Counted from the first letter of the stretch, positions 35,555 through 49,578 are shown. The stretch: 64,000 bases of DNA from Halictus rubicundus (GCF_050948215.1 NC_135151.1:10828220-10892219), one strand, 5' to 3'. Numbers and translations are program-made. Notes: generated from the sequence alone by a model not told the origin.

Positions 35555-38500
35555 TAACTTATACGAACCTGCAAAAACACATTTTTTAAATTTTCGTTAA
35601 AACCACAAATTGTGAAAAGCAATTCTATTACTACGCATTAGTAGGCATTTCGTATACAAATTAATAGCTGTATGAAAGCGTATAGTATACGTCTTTCGCA
35701 GTCAAAGGGTTAATAAATTTCAATTCCATTTTTCTCTGTAGCCGCCGCGCCGATTCGGGTCCATAAAATTATTGAACCGCTGCCAAACGATCTGCAAATT
35801 TAAAACTACTTTTCCCTATCAAAGGTCATGCAAACGATATTTCCATCTGGTCCGTTTGCATTAAACTTTCACCGTATCACTCGTTTCGCAGTTTTAATGG
35901 ACGCTTTTGCATGACGTCCCGCTGCCAATTACACTATACATCGAAGTGATAGAATTCGTTAGTAGAAGCGATATAAACTTTTCCTTAATAGTACGCTGTC
36001 AAACAGTTCAATATATATTTTACACAAATATCATTAAAAGCAATGTCCCTTGTTAGGATGATTAAAAAGGAAACTTTAAAAACTGTGCAATTATTGTGTT
36101 ATTTGAGGATCTCGGTGCAAAAACCCGGTAAAAAAAGTGGTTTAATTCTTATTTCGAGCAATCGGCGATACACAGAAATACGTGGAGCTTCATCGAGTAC
36201 AATTTCACTGGAAAATTGACTTGCCCGGTATTTGCGCCGAGGTAATCGATTTTTGAGAGTGTTACACGAATTATGTTGTAATTCGAGTATCGTCTTATTT
36301 GCCCGTGGCAACCGCGATCTGTATTCTATTCAGCATTCGAACACCGCGCAACAAGATTTGATTACACATGCTTACGGGAACAGCGCCAGTCTTCCGGAAT
36401 ATACAACGTGTGCTTAGGTACGGACCGCTGGCTGTCAGGTTTCGATGCTGCTCGCAATGTGTCTTCGTTCCATCACCTTTGAACAAGACTGCGTGAAAAG
36501 CGAGAATAGAAGCCAGATGAATGAACCGAGCGGCTCGATTTCATTTGTCTTCCGTCGTTACTGGTTCGAACGGCCGAGTCACAGCGAATTAAACGGTCTG
36601 CTACGTTTTACCTAGCTTCACTGTCGCTGGACTGGGACGTAAACAAATGGAACTCGGTCTCGCTGGGTTCCGTTTCTCCAGCCGTTGGAACAAGACGTAT
36701 TTGTACGTTTCAGGAACGCCGTAAGAATACTTCTCTAGGAAACAGAGACCCGCTATAACGCATTTTCAAATAACTGTGTAATCTTCCAGAGAGGGCGCCA
36801 AAAGTTCGAGTTAACCTATAAGTCACTGCGGATTTTAGGCACTTACGACAAAAATGGTTACAAGAAACTCAAAACAATAATATTAGAAACGTTTTAATAT
36901 ATTGTTGAACTACTTTCAAAATATGACTGCCGTGGTGGCCACTGATGATGATTGGCATAAAATTAAAGTAGCACTTGTAAGAATCGATTCATTTTTTCTG
37001 AAATGAACTAAAATATGGTGTAAGATTCAAATTTCATTGACTGATAATAATTATTAATAACTGTGGTCGTTTATACGAATGAAATAAACAAGGTTTGTGT
37101 CAAATACACAAAATTCCCCCGAGAAGGAGGTAGAACATTTTTATTTTTAAAATATGTTATACTTGTAATATATTAACCCTGAAATGGCAGGATTTAATGA
37201 TCAGGTCTATTTTGATTCAGAAATACAAATGTTCCATCTACATTCTAATGATTTGGTAGACAGTTGGATCCACTAAAGGGATGAACGTTGATCTCAAAGA
37301 ATTAGTTTCAAAAATATTACGGAATGTATCTAGCCATGGTTACCATAAAGTCGTGAGAAGTATCTTCTAAATATTTTTCACAAAACCATCATTCGCAGTT
37401 GAAATTATTTAAAATTGTCTACAGAAATAAATAAAAATCTAATGAAACCTTTAAAAGGTCTACTGAAAATACGAATAAACATAGAAATCATAAAAATAGT
37501 CAATAAACAATCTTCAAACAATATTCAGACAATAGTCTTCAAACCATTTTCAAAATGTAATCTCAATACGATGTTAATAAAAATAAGCTCGCGCAGAATC
37601 GATAAGCAATTTAAAAAATTCAATTACCATACCTCTGGGCAGCTAAACATTTTCTCCCGTGTTCTCCGATCACATCGCCGATGATTAAAATCCTGTCGAT
37701 TCGTTCGCCTTTTGTTTCATCTTTCGCTGTTTCAGGCACTAGTCCGGGATAGCAAGATAAGGATCGTTCTCGATCGCAGAGATCAACGAAGATCGATCCA
37801 CGCACGCTCGCTGTGCTCCTCCTTAGAAGATAGTCGATGGAGAAAAAAAAATCTGGAATTCCCAGTGGGTGGACCAGTTCTCCGTCCCCGAAGATAGCAG
37901 CATGGTGTCCTTTCACGTTACGCGCGAAACTCGCTCGTTCGATGCGGAGTCGCAATTCGCAATTCACGATCGCAGCTGCGGATCATCGTGCCGCCATGCG
38001 CCAGACGTTTCGCGTTCCTTCCAAATGGAAGCACGTCAATGGCGAGCGCGTCCGGATAACGCGGAACGCATTGTTCGCTTATTAATCAATCAATATCTCG
38101 AAAAGACCCAGCATTTCAAGCGAATTTTATTGCCAGTAATTTCTCTTCGCTTCGTAGCCAATTGGTTGTCCTTTGAATGCAGAACTTGATCACGCATAAA
38201 TACTGAATACAAACTATTTGATAAAAAAGAGAAAATTGGGCTTCTTTATTGATTGTCATTAAACACGTATGACTGCCGCGTCAATTTTGTGCGTTTCCAA
38301 CTATTGCCCATTGATATTAATAATTATTACTCGGCAATGAAGTTCGCACATTACACTAGAATTTAGTTCATTTCAGAACGAAATGTTACGAGAATTTTAT
38401 GACAGTCGTTTTGCAGCAAATCAATATAGTGTCGGTAGCCGGTGACCGCCATGCCGTTCAACGTGTCAACTATTGAGAGATGCGAAAAGAAACACGTCGT

Positions 38501-39103
38501 TGCATAATTTAAATTTCTTTTTATTTCCGAAGCGTTTATGCACATATAACGATCAACGGTGTAACAATCCTGTTGTTGCTCTGTCGCAACCACACACTCT
38601 CATCGTTCGCTTCGGTCTCTCTGTCTTTCTCACACACGTTTCATGTAACTTTGTATTCCGCATCCATTCCGTTCCTCCCATTCTTAACAAGCAACATCCA
38701 CATTTCCGCAATTCTTTCGTTATACTTCCCCGTTGTAATGCGAAGCAACCGATAGCCAGCTAACCATCTTCGTCCTTACGCAATACACCGATCGCTCGTT
38801 ACACGTAATTTTGTAATCGAGCAACGAGTCTCGCAATGAAATCGTCGCGGAGGTCTCTGGTCGCGCCGGCTCGAGATGAACGTTCGTAAATGTTGTAATA
38901 ATACTGCTCGGTTCGCCTTCGAATAAAACGCGGTTATGTGCGCGAAACAATGCCGGAGATGTTAGCGCGCGAGCGTCCGCCACGTAATGTTTGCAACCGC
39001 GTGCAAATGTTTTCGCTTTTCACCGAACGTTCACACCGACGCCGAGAACCGCGGCGTTTCTTCAGAAAAGACGAATAAAAATTCCACTTTACAATTTCGA
39101 AGA

Positions 39104-39145
<42 letters not shown>

Positions 39146-40865
39146 TGTGTGTCTATCTTTCTCTTTCTTAAGACCCGAATACTAAACGTTAGGGGAGTAC
39201 TAAAGAATTCGAAAGAGATAAAGGTTAAGAGTGAAAAATGTCTAATCTACGGATGTCTCTGGCCGTCTCGGAGACTCAAGTTCCACGTAGATTGGTGAAC
39301 AATAATATTCTTACAAATTATACTATTGTACGCTCACAACCTGTTGAGTAAATCAAGACCATTATTTCGCGCGTTGGAACACAAAAAGCGTCGTGAGAAT
39401 CTTTTACGTATAAAAATGTTCATATCGTTTATTCTAGGAACGTATATTAATCGTCTTATGACTTACAGAGGTACAAAAGGGGTCGATCGATACAAAAAGA
39501 AGCCCGGAAACACGGTTGTCAGACACAGCTTTCAGTGGTTGCGGCAGTGGACGTCGAAGTCTAGAAATCATGCCAGAAACTCATCTTTCCGGCTAAACTA
39601 ACGATTCCGGACTATCAAGTGTGTAAGACTTTTCCATTCCTCTGGTTAATATCTACGATTTCAAAAAAGAACGAACCCGTTCTGACTATTCTGAGATTTC
39701 AACGTCCACCGCCATCTTGTATAAAAATGTGCGAGCATTGGGGACAGTTGCGTTCTTCGAAAACATTGTCGCCCGGTGCTCTCTGGTAAGTATCGCTAAG
39801 CCTTTACCGCGAGAGGTATCGTGTCTCGCGGTACTATTACAGGAAATAAATAAATTCTAACGTGACTATGGTGTATATGTTTGTAGAAAAGAAAGTATTC
39901 AAATTGACAAGCCTCTGTTCACCAGTCTAGTCAGAGCACTCGTCCGTCTCCGAGATTCCTCTACATGTATCTCTATTTGATTCGAACTCGACTGTCTCGG
40001 AATGAACGGCGAAAAACGATCAATGGGTTCCACGGAACCCGTACGATCTATAAAAATCTAAAAGTTTTTCACGGTATGATGCGGAAAGCGTCGATCCGCT
40101 CGAGCGCGTTTTCTATGGTACAGTAGATCCGATGACAAGTACCAAGGAAGCTGCTAAGAGAAACATGGAAAACGACCATTACACCATACAAACACGCTGA
40201 TACGGCGCTCTCTATCTGATTCACTTATTGCGGAGAGGTGTTCCTTTGAGATATAAACATGCTAAATACCTGAGAGAAACGCGATCGCGAGCGTGTGTCA
40301 GCACGCGCCGACCGGTTGCGTTAAAGATTACTCCTTCTCTTTTCCTTTACATAGATATACAACACCAACGTTCCCGTTGACTATTATTACACGTAATCAT
40401 ACTCCGACACGATGGGAACACCGTGGTCGGAGACAATAATCTCTGTCAACCGTCGATTTGCGTCGCCGAACGGACGAACTTTCGTCCGTTATCATCGGCG
40501 AGACTGTACAGCTTAATCGAACTTATGGTATCGATCGTTAGACTGCAGATCTTTCTGTAAGTGCGCGAAACAAAGTTCAGTAATTGCCTTCGCTTTTACG
40601 CTTCATTTCAGCGTGTCTTTTGTAATGGCTCTAATACCCATGTTATTGAAATCGGGTGCAATTAAACGTGGCGCAATGTACGCTATTAGATTATCATAAA
40701 ATATTTCAGCACAGCAAATTATCCCTCTTGTTTTTTCAAACTTCCCTGGGCAAATCTGAGACTTTTACTGTGTTAGGCTTTCAAAAAATCTGAAAAAGTC
40801 TAGGATACGTCCCGAAGTCCCCATTTTTTAATATAGTATCGTTGGAACGTCAAATGTTTCAAGCA
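35555..40865. other. Gene-free stretch
   Basis: Only low-complexity runs and single transposon termini (for example 36827, GCGGATTTTAGG) seen. Overlapping frames at 37.6-38.2 kb and 38.4-39.0 kb on both strands have no recognisable product. Confidence 0.4.
39110..39140 (+). repeat. (CT)n microsatellite
   Basis: TCTCTCTCTC run of about 30 bp, followed by a short GTGTGTGT tract. Confidence 0.9.
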
Positions 40866-40869
40866 TTAA

Positions 40870-41091
40870 CCCTTTACACTACAACACCGAGTCGAACTCG
40901 CGACGAAGAAACAGAACAGGATTATTATTAACTTTCATCGGGTCAAAATAAAATTCTATTTTGTTGTTGTCGATATACTGTATGTGTGGGCATTGGAGAA
41001 TACACAAGCATACAATGAAGTTCATTCTTCTTCTAAGAAATTACGAACGATAAAGAAGTTCTACTGTAACCATAAAATAAATGGCAAGGGG
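40870..41091. mobile_element. TTAA-flanked MITE (piggyBac-like), copy 3
   Basis: Left flank TTAA (40866-40869), left end CCCTTTACACTACAACACCG. Right end ATGGCAAGGGG then TTAC (one change from TTAA). The interior TTACGAACGATAAAGAAGTT corresponds to the other copies. Confidence 0.7.
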
Positions 41092-41170
41092 TTACATTTA
41101 GAATATTTGAAAGATGAAATCGAAGAGTGAAATTAGTACAGTGAAATTACTACAGAGTGAAAAAGAACTA

Positions 41171-41338
41171 CAGTGTTTACTCGATATTTGTTCAAAACAC
41201 GGGTCTAGCAACGGACATATATCGGCCAGGAGATACTATTCTTTGAGCCACGCGATCTTTTGGCCCCTCGCGGGGTATACCCCGCGGCAGTGGGTATAGT
41301 CGCGGAACTTTTATCGGCTAGGCATTTGGGACATATAT
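41171..41338. mobile_element. CAGTG-family MITE truncated by another insertion
   Basis: Left end CAGTGTTTACTCGATATTTG with TA at 41169-41170. The interior CTCGCGGGGTATACCCCGCG is a strong hairpin. The right arm stops at GGGACATATA where a CAGGGTGTTCGCGATAATTT terminus begins (41340), so a second TA element probably inserted in its end. Confidence 0.75.
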
Positions 41339-42519
41339 ACAGGGTGTTCGCGATAATTTGTAGCATTTTTTTCTTAAATCGAAAAAAAAACCGAGGAGGA
41401 GATAGTTGTGGTATAGTTTACTAGCAATATGATAGCGTATCTCAATTTTTTGTATTTTTAATATTTTTCTAGAAACAAAGGTGACCTTCATTTTTTTTTA
41501 ACTGTAGAGTAAACACACTGTAGTTCGTGTTCTCTTTTCTTTTCCGAATGAAAATTAGTATTCCCACAAAGATGCGCAGTCTAACGATCGTTTGGACTTA
41601 GACGTAGGCGTCGAACAAGACGACTTCTAAACGCTATAATCTCCGTTTCGATGTGAACTATGGTATCATTCGCCAGTCAACGTCATTCTACTCGATTAAT
41701 AAAAAAATATGTATGAAATATTGCGAAATATACAGGTCGGGTGTGGGCCTCTACTTCGTACTCTCGCGTGTCGTGCATTGTATAATACAAGGAGGTTGGT
41801 CGCCACTGTGAGTCGAAAAGGTAAGTGTCATGGTGATTTATGTCGTCGGTCGCACGGTTGCACGCTTATGAGCTAGCCTAATCGTAAATTCTTTCTTCTT
41901 CCTCCCATACTGGCGCGCCCGGCGGGGAAGGAAGCGCGCGTCGAGGATCGCGTACACGTCCGATTTCAAAAGCCGGCCGACACACTATTTTAAGTGTACT
42001 TTCTAATTTTACGTTCCGGCAGATTCCCTCTTCTGTTCTTCCCTTCCCAGAATGAAAAGCCGCTTACGGGGGATAATTGGTTTGAAAATAACCCCGACGA
42101 GCTTGCCCTCTCGCGATTCGAGAAAAGGCCTTAGGTATATTACGACCTTCGCGCAAAGCGTCCCGCGTGATCCCTATTGTCTTTGCCGGAGCTATTGATC
42201 CGAAATGTGCCCGGATACCTGGCCACCTGGCACTGCTAACGGTTCCGATAGCAATTTGCGCACTATGTAAATATTCTGGTTAAACAGTTACGAAAGAACT
42301 GCAGATTTGTACACAAATGAAAAATGTGCATCAATCACATGAAACTTAGACTGAAGAAAAATATATTTCTTCAATAAGATGGAAGCAACGTGAAAATTCA
42401 TTCTTCCGATGTTTACACTATTTTCTACTTCGCCTGCTAATTTTTGCAAGAAATGCATACAATCTACAGTTTTTATTCCTTTTTTTTTTCCTCTCTGTTT
42501 CGTACGACTGTTATGACTG

Positions 42520-42654
42520 GACTGCGGATTTTTATGCAAAATAAACATTTTCTAAGTCGAACGCGAGAAGTGAACATTAAATTAGTTTTCTAACGTCTTT
42601 ACAGTTTTATTTTTCACTCGTGCGTTTTCGCGGTAAATGCATAAAATCCGCAAA
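42520..42654. mobile_element. GACTGCGG-family MITE, short diverged copy
   Basis: The left arm GACTGCGGATTTTTATGCAA faces TAAATGCATAAAATCCGC about 110 bp to the right. Flanking TA is not clear. Confidence 0.55.
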
Positions 42655-44121
42655 ACAAGGATGTCAGAAAATGATCATTTTTTGCAGGACAAAAAATGTT
42701 AGCATTTGTCCGAAATGTGATGGGAACGTTGTAAAAAATTAATGAATTATTCGAACAGTTTTCAAGCCGAGCAACGGGATATATGCGAGATAATATTTCG
42801 ATTCGAGGTTTTTGTGTATTTACGTGAAAATCGGTTTGCGGATCGAAATGAATGTTATCTCATTTTTAGCTACTTACTTTGCTCGCTACATATTCAGGTG
42901 AATTTTAAAATTTGATTACCTTAGGTACCCAAGATAAACCGATAACTGTAATGTCTATATAACGAGTAATGTTAGTGAAAATAAACAGTCAAGGTGCTTT
43001 CACTTAATAATATATGGAGGATTGTTAGTATGACTCCACACCACTGAAATAGTTGTCGCGTACAGTTGTTTGCACTGACTCGTCTCATTGAACGTATTAC
43101 AGTCGTTGCGCGTTGTGAACGTGGTGTACAGAGTGTTCTGAAATCAAACATAGACTTACAAATGTCTTTTTAGTTAGAGTCTTGTAGACTTGCATAATTA
43201 ACCTACGAGATACTTTACTAATGAGGATTATTACCTTGCAGTAGATAAAAACAGTTCTAAAAATATCCGTATGAAAAATTAATGATATTGGTGTTTCCTG
43301 TGAAATAGTTTTCTTGCATAATTATATACGCTTCTGTCAGCAGAACTTTGTCCTATAATTTTATAGTATTTTATACTTCTGTCAGCAAAGGTTTATGCAA
43401 ATTTATATTTTTATAGTTTTTCATACTTCTGGGAGAAAAACTTCATGCATACTTTCGTAGTTAATGTAAGACAAACAAAATCTATCAGGACCTTATTTAC
43501 TTAACTAGCTCCAGCGGCTTTAATTAATCAAAAATAGAATTAAATTATTTTCGACTTCATTCAAATTTTTATTTGACAAATATTTAAGGATAGGTTGAAA
43601 TACGCTTGAAATGTATAATAATCTACAGTGATGACGAGTTAAGGCAAACAATTGTTTAACATACTGGAAATCTTTCACCGTGTTTCTATGCGAACGATTC
43701 TTGTAGAAAATACTCAATATTATTAATCGGCGTTAAAAAATTCTACAGAATGATGTAATTGTGGAGATGAAGATACGAATAACAAGCAAGAATTATTTCT
43801 ATGTGAATGGAAACAGGACGAGAAAACCAAAAGATGTAAAACTAGGAACATTTTTAAAAGACTTATGAACAGCTGCAGTGTGCGGAAGCATGCAGCTGCA
43901 GAAGGAAACTATTCCGAAGGAAATGCAGTGTAAACGATAAGAATCCCATCCCAAATACTCGAATTTTGGATGTATTCTTTCCTTAAATCACAAGAGGTTC
44001 ATAAAAAGAATTGTTATTTAACGAGGCTTATCCTCCAATGTGGGTGAATTATTCACCTTTGTGGTTACAGGTGTACATAGAAACTCGGGCAATCAAACAC
44101 TCTGTACACTTTGATCGTCTA

Positions 44122-44484
44122 CATGGTGTCTCCAGAATGCTGTACTTTCTTAAACAGGGTGATTGTCGAGGTCATTTGCAATAACTTTTTCCTTTGCGAA
44201 AATGATCTCCGCGGCTTCGTTCAAAAGTTATTAACGAAAAACACGGACCAATCAGAGCGCGACAATAGCGGACCGACTCCCGCTCGACGACAGGCCCCGC
44301 TGAGCGTGGCGTTGGCATTGGCCGAACCGGAGTAGGTCCGCTGTAGCCGCGCTCTGATTGGTCCGTGTTTTTCGTTTATGACTCCTCAACAAAGCCGCGG
44401 AGAACATTTTCGCAAAGGAAAAAGTTTCTTCAAATGACCTAAGGAATCACCCCTTTCGAGGAAGTACATTTTTGGGACACCCTA
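44122..44484. mobile_element. Foldback MITE, CAGGGTGTCCC family, copy 7
   Basis: Left end CATGGTGTCTCCAGAATG, right end TTTTTGGGACACCCTA, TA on both sides. Arms carry GGACCAATCAGAGCGCG and its complement. The spacer shares GACAGGCCCCGCTGAGCG with copies 3 and 5. Confidence 0.88.
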
Positions 44485-47400
44485 TAGAATTCCCAGGGTC
44501 ATGCATTCGTTTTAAAACTTCATTGAATTGTGCGCCCTGTTGAAAATTTCGAGTGTAAACTGTTTTCTCTTACATTTTTTCACATTTGTTTCTTTATACG
44601 AGCAGTGCAATTAAACATATGTCAAAGTTCGTTCGATCACCAGTTATGACGTGATAGAGGAATACTATTTCTATTCGTTGATTAATTAGTCACCTTTATC
44701 GTATTCCAAACTGACATAGATGAAATGTTAACAGCCCGTTTGTTGAAAAAAACGAAAATGTAAGTAGCAAAACTTTCCGAGATTTTTGGCGCATCTTGGT
44801 GCAAAATAAAAAAGGGAACCCAATAGAAATTCTTTAATAATTGTAATAGATTCAGTGTGATATATTTATATTCTCGACTTCTTCGTGTCTTTCTACTGTT
44901 TCGAATAGCAGCTACCGAATTTTATCCAAATTGCATAAACTGTAGTCCATTGAGTTACCAACAATGTCATTGTTATTCTTTGAAAGATGCTCTTTCAGAG
45001 AATACAGCTCACACCTTCAATATTTCAATAGCAACACCGTTGATTTCATCACGATCGTGTTTTCTCGAAGTCTCGAATAATGGATCCATACCACAATATG
45101 GCGGCCTCACAACGCAGGAATACATGTTTCACCGACGGCTTTTGTACCGAGCGACGAATTACTCGCAATCAGTCAGCGGGTCACGACAAAGTGATCGTAA
45201 TTACGGGATCTCGTTTGTATCGAGAGCATCAGAGTCTTTTTTTTCATCAGCCAACTTAATTCTTCGGTCGGAATCGAATTTTATCGCGACGTGCCTCGAA
45301 CAGCCAGAGGGGAACGCTCGAACACGCGGTTTTGCATAAGCCTGCTACTTGCTACACGGTTTGCGCTCACCAACGCTGCCGATTTATACAGAGCTGGTGA
45401 AAAAAGTGAAATTATATACAATGATCGGGGAAGGAAGCGGTGAATTAATGCTTTCTTCTGCTTCTGTTCCTCACCGGTGAATGATATGTGACGACACAAG
45501 CAACGTGTTCGAATTTGTACCTACGTTACAACGCGTTTCAGGCTTTCACGGTCTCAATCCAAGAAATCCATACTATTCGAGGCTTCTGAATGCCAAGTTT
45601 CAATTTTTCCATTCGCGATTGTTGTCGAGGTGAAGTCGAACAACCACTCGAGATCACTGTTTTTCTATTTTTGCTGTTGCTTTTATAACCCTTTAATCCA
45701 CCAAATTCATCTGTGGAAAATTTTGATAAAGATGGCATACTCCATTTAATTAATCCTACTTAAACAAGCAAATTTCGAACTGCAGTGATATTTAAATTCT
45801 ACAACCAAGACGTTTGTTCGTTTTAATATTTTACTTTGAATATTTATGTGTATGTCTCAAGTGGTAAACTATATTTCGGCCATAAGCAACACCGTTTTGC
45901 GAGCTAGTCTCGTCGGCATTCCCTAAAATTCGAAAATGTTCTTTTCGCAGGTGGTTGAGCTGAGAAGCCTCGAACAATATTAAATCACAATACTCCAGCA
46001 TCGTCTGGCAAACCACGACTCTCTTTTGCGCGGGCAAACAGACTGAAAAGTAAAAAACAAAAAATCAGGGTGGAAGGTGAGAGCGGACTGAATGAACAAA
46101 ATCAACTTACAAATAAATATAAAACGTATATTTAAATTAAATGCCACAAAGTATCTTGTCTTGCGTCGCGAACAAAGTCGGAGCTTCTTTGCTCCCTTTC
46201 TACCGCGTGAAATTACAGTAGTCGAGGAACGACGAACGAACAAACGTGTAAACGACGCGTGTAACCGCGAACGCCTCGCGAACCGGAAGCGATGCGGTTC
46301 CTCAAGTTTGGAGACGACGGATGTTGCGCTTTCGAATGCAACCGACTGAAATCCCACTTGCCCTGACAACAGCTCGTTCCGCAGTCAATCGTGTAAACAA
46401 ATTATCGCTAGAGTGTGAACATCCGCGCAAACTTACATTTTTATAGTCATCGTTCGAAAAATATTTGATCAACTGTTTAACGCTAGAGCCAGCAAATGGG
46501 TCACACAACGATTTGTTTATCATTTTTTGTCTCACACGCAATCATACTTCTCTGAGAAAGTAAAAGTATAAATTCTTAGACGACAAAAGGCGAATAAGTG
46601 ATTTTGTAAAGTATTATTGACAATGTTCCTGACCGAGGAACTTGGATATTGTAGTGTAAATACTGCGAGTGAATGCTGAACATTTCATTTGGTCGAAAAG
46701 AATTATGTAACCAAATAATTAAGGAACCATAACGAAAGGTAAATTTTTCTTTAAATCGCGTAAACTGTATTGTGCTGTAAATTGTGAAGTGACTGAATAT
46801 TTTCGAACGATATTTGTATCTAGAACCTGAGCCAGGTATTTGTAATTCGATGAGATGATAATGTAAAAGCGAATGAAATAATTTTTGAAAATTTTATTCG
46901 ATTCTTGTTACGGTCTTTATACGCAATAGATGTATAGAAGACTCTATTCTGGGGAACTGGTTGTTCCTTGCTTCACTGCGACCGAGCTGTCGTCCAGCAA
47001 ATTGTCACCACCGTGTGAAAGCTGAAAAGCTACATAACTATGTATACACTTGGTGGACAAGACATAGCGAATTCATACAATGAGCTTGTCGAGGACCGAC
47101 TCGTGCTAACGCGGCCAGACCTAAGTAGATCTCGCTCGTTGTTCTTGGAAACTGACAAGAATTCGGTGGCCTAGAGTTTCGTCGCTGGTTGCTGGCCTCG
47201 GAGCAACGAAACAATTTTTTTTTCACCCCCGAAAAAATTTCAATTCTCGCCTGGAATATTCTCCTAAACCTCTTTTATGCAGATTCGGGCAACTTTGCAT
47301 TTTATCAACTACATGGTCGAAGTTCGGCGACACATTGGTTTTATGAATAAATCCATTAAAAGCTCGGTAACATGGCGGTGTAGTTTCAATTTTATAGAAA

Positions 47401-48966
47401 TTCCAATTTTCTCTGATCAGAACTACCGTGGGATTTTGCACGCGATACGAAAGGCGTAAATTACTGGAAGAAAACTGTTTCGTTGCTTTATGCGAGCGGC
47501 TACAACAAAACTTTCGGTCCACGAACTGGCACACGAATTCTCCAAGGACAATGACTTTTACTCGAAAACTGACGAAAATCGAATTTCAGTCGACATGCAC
47601 TCTCAAAAATATTTTATCACAGTACTCGCGACAACTCCCTATTAATTTCCCTATCGGCACGCTCTACACCATTTCTCGCTTACATATACTAACTTTATAC
47701 AAAATCTCATTCACCTGCATCTTCGCTAAAAAACCAAACTCGTTTTCCACAATACGCGTGATCAAACAAATTTTCAGCCACGTGTTCCGATAGATGGGAC
47801 AACTGAAATTCACCGTGTCTGTATACAAAAACTATTTGTTTAATTGAACTAACTTCCTGAATCCTCTGGATCCTGTTCACCGAGTGTAGGTCCCTTTGTC
47901 AATTATAGAATTCCCCGTCGTCTCCGCTCTTTCGTAAGCGTACTCAGTCTTATACTATCCAAACACCGTCCGGTGCACCGCAGTTTCACGCGGACTCATT
48001 AACGATACGATGAGAACGAGAAGAAACGACTACTAGCGGCGCGCCGAGTTCTCGGACGGTTCAGTGAAATCGAACGGAAAGAGCCGAACGTCGATCGAAA
48101 CGTAAAAGCGGAACAGAAATCGGGTCGCGTGGGGTCGGGGGCGACAAAAGACAAAGAAGGAAAAAAGAAGATTCGCCTATTCGGTGGTTCGTGGAGACGA
48201 TGCTCGTGTCGAACGAAACGGTGGATATGCTTTGCAAAGCGTGTCCGACGAAATTATTGCTGCGCGATCGCTTAGTACATCGCTATTATTGCTTCGGTCT
48301 CGAGACGTCGATCAATCAACCAACAGCCCAATCCTCTAATTTCCGAAAACCCGAAACAACAAGGTCACGAACACTGTGGATTTTTATGCGGATAAAAATT
48401 ATTTTTATATTCATATTGGTATATTGATATTGACTCCACAGTACCGAAGTTACAGAGACACTCATTATTTAAATGTTTTTACCGTTTTGCATTCGGTCTG
48501 CTTATTTTTATCAAGAAAACGTTAAACCAGCAGGACGGCAACGACCGATTAACAAACATTAATCGAACAAATTCTTTTACCCAACGTTCGACGAACATCG
48601 CGCGCTAAAAATTAATCAAACAATTCCGTTTACTTGATGTTCAATAAACATCGCGTCGTGTAATATGATTAACCCTTCAGAGGCAACGCTCGATCGTTGG
48701 TTTTTTCTTTTCTGTACGATCGACGTTTTTACTTTAATCTGTCGATGGTTCAGACTTTTTGATACTTTTCACAGCAGACTTGAAATTTTAGAATGTATAG
48801 AGTGTGTTGACCTTGATAATCTGACCTCGTCAAATAGACAAATAGACTGTGGATCTTTATGCAAGTAACGTTATTAATAAACTTTGTAATGAAGCGACTG
48901 AGCTGTATGTGAAAGAAGCTCAATAAATTTCATTTAAATAATTTCAGAAGGAGTTCTCTCACATTA

Positions 48967-49142
48967 CAGTGAAATCTCGTTGTATGTCAGTCCTGCCGTT
49001 CTTTTTACTGACACGAATACGAAATCCCATTTGAAATACACAGGGCACACTGGAAACCTAAGAGTCCTACCGTTTTCAAGTCATAAGAAACCTATGACTT
49101 GAAAACGTAAGATTGGCACTGTCATACAACGAGAATTCACTG
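48967..49142. mobile_element. CAGTG-family MITE with internal hairpin
   Basis: Ends CAGTGAAATCTCGTTGTATG and CATACAACGAGAATTCACTG are flanked by TA (48965-48966, 49143-49144). The interior holds a near-perfect stem CGTTTTCAAGTCATA / TATGACTTGAAAACG around 49070-49107. Confidence 0.85.
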
Positions 49143-49578
49143 TATCGATCCGAAAAGTGTGTTGAATCGTGAATGAAATTGCTGTTGCTCCAAAATAGTT
49201 TATCGAGGAATTCTCAATTGTTGATCTTTAGTTTTTAACCTTCGGACATCGGACAATTCTTGCAACTTTATAACTGATTGCGTTTAGGACTATTCACTGC
49301 TTTCTTTATTCATTTTTTGAAACATATTTTTGTGCTGGTACGTCTTGTGGACACGTTAGTCATTCAATTTAATCGCCAGAAACTAAGTAAAATGATGATT
49401 TTTATATTACGGGTCAAAACAGACCCGGGCTCCGCCGGGCTTTGCCGCTAAGCAATGTATTAATAATTTGAATATGCTGAAGGCAATGTATAGACATTCA
49501 TAGATTCTTTGAAGCTTTTGACTGTTCTAAATTTCGTCATGAATGCATAAGATCCGCAGTCTGATAAATTTCGAATTA

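Larger units (their letters stand above)
41340..48966. other. Gene-poor stretch
   Basis: A lone CAGGGTGTTCGCG terminus (41340), MITEs at 42.5 and 44.1 kb, and a GC-rich patch at 47.95-48.2 kb. A 160-codon plus frame at 44857-45339 starts with GTG and shows no domain. Confidence 0.4.

Noticed and set aside
35101..35622. 173-codon minus-strand frame
   Set aside because: It is the inside of foldback MITE copy 6; similar frames appear in the other copies because the arms lack stops.
44857..45339. 160-codon plus-strand frame
   Set aside because: GTG start, no homology or domain visible, Ser-rich drift; likely chance.
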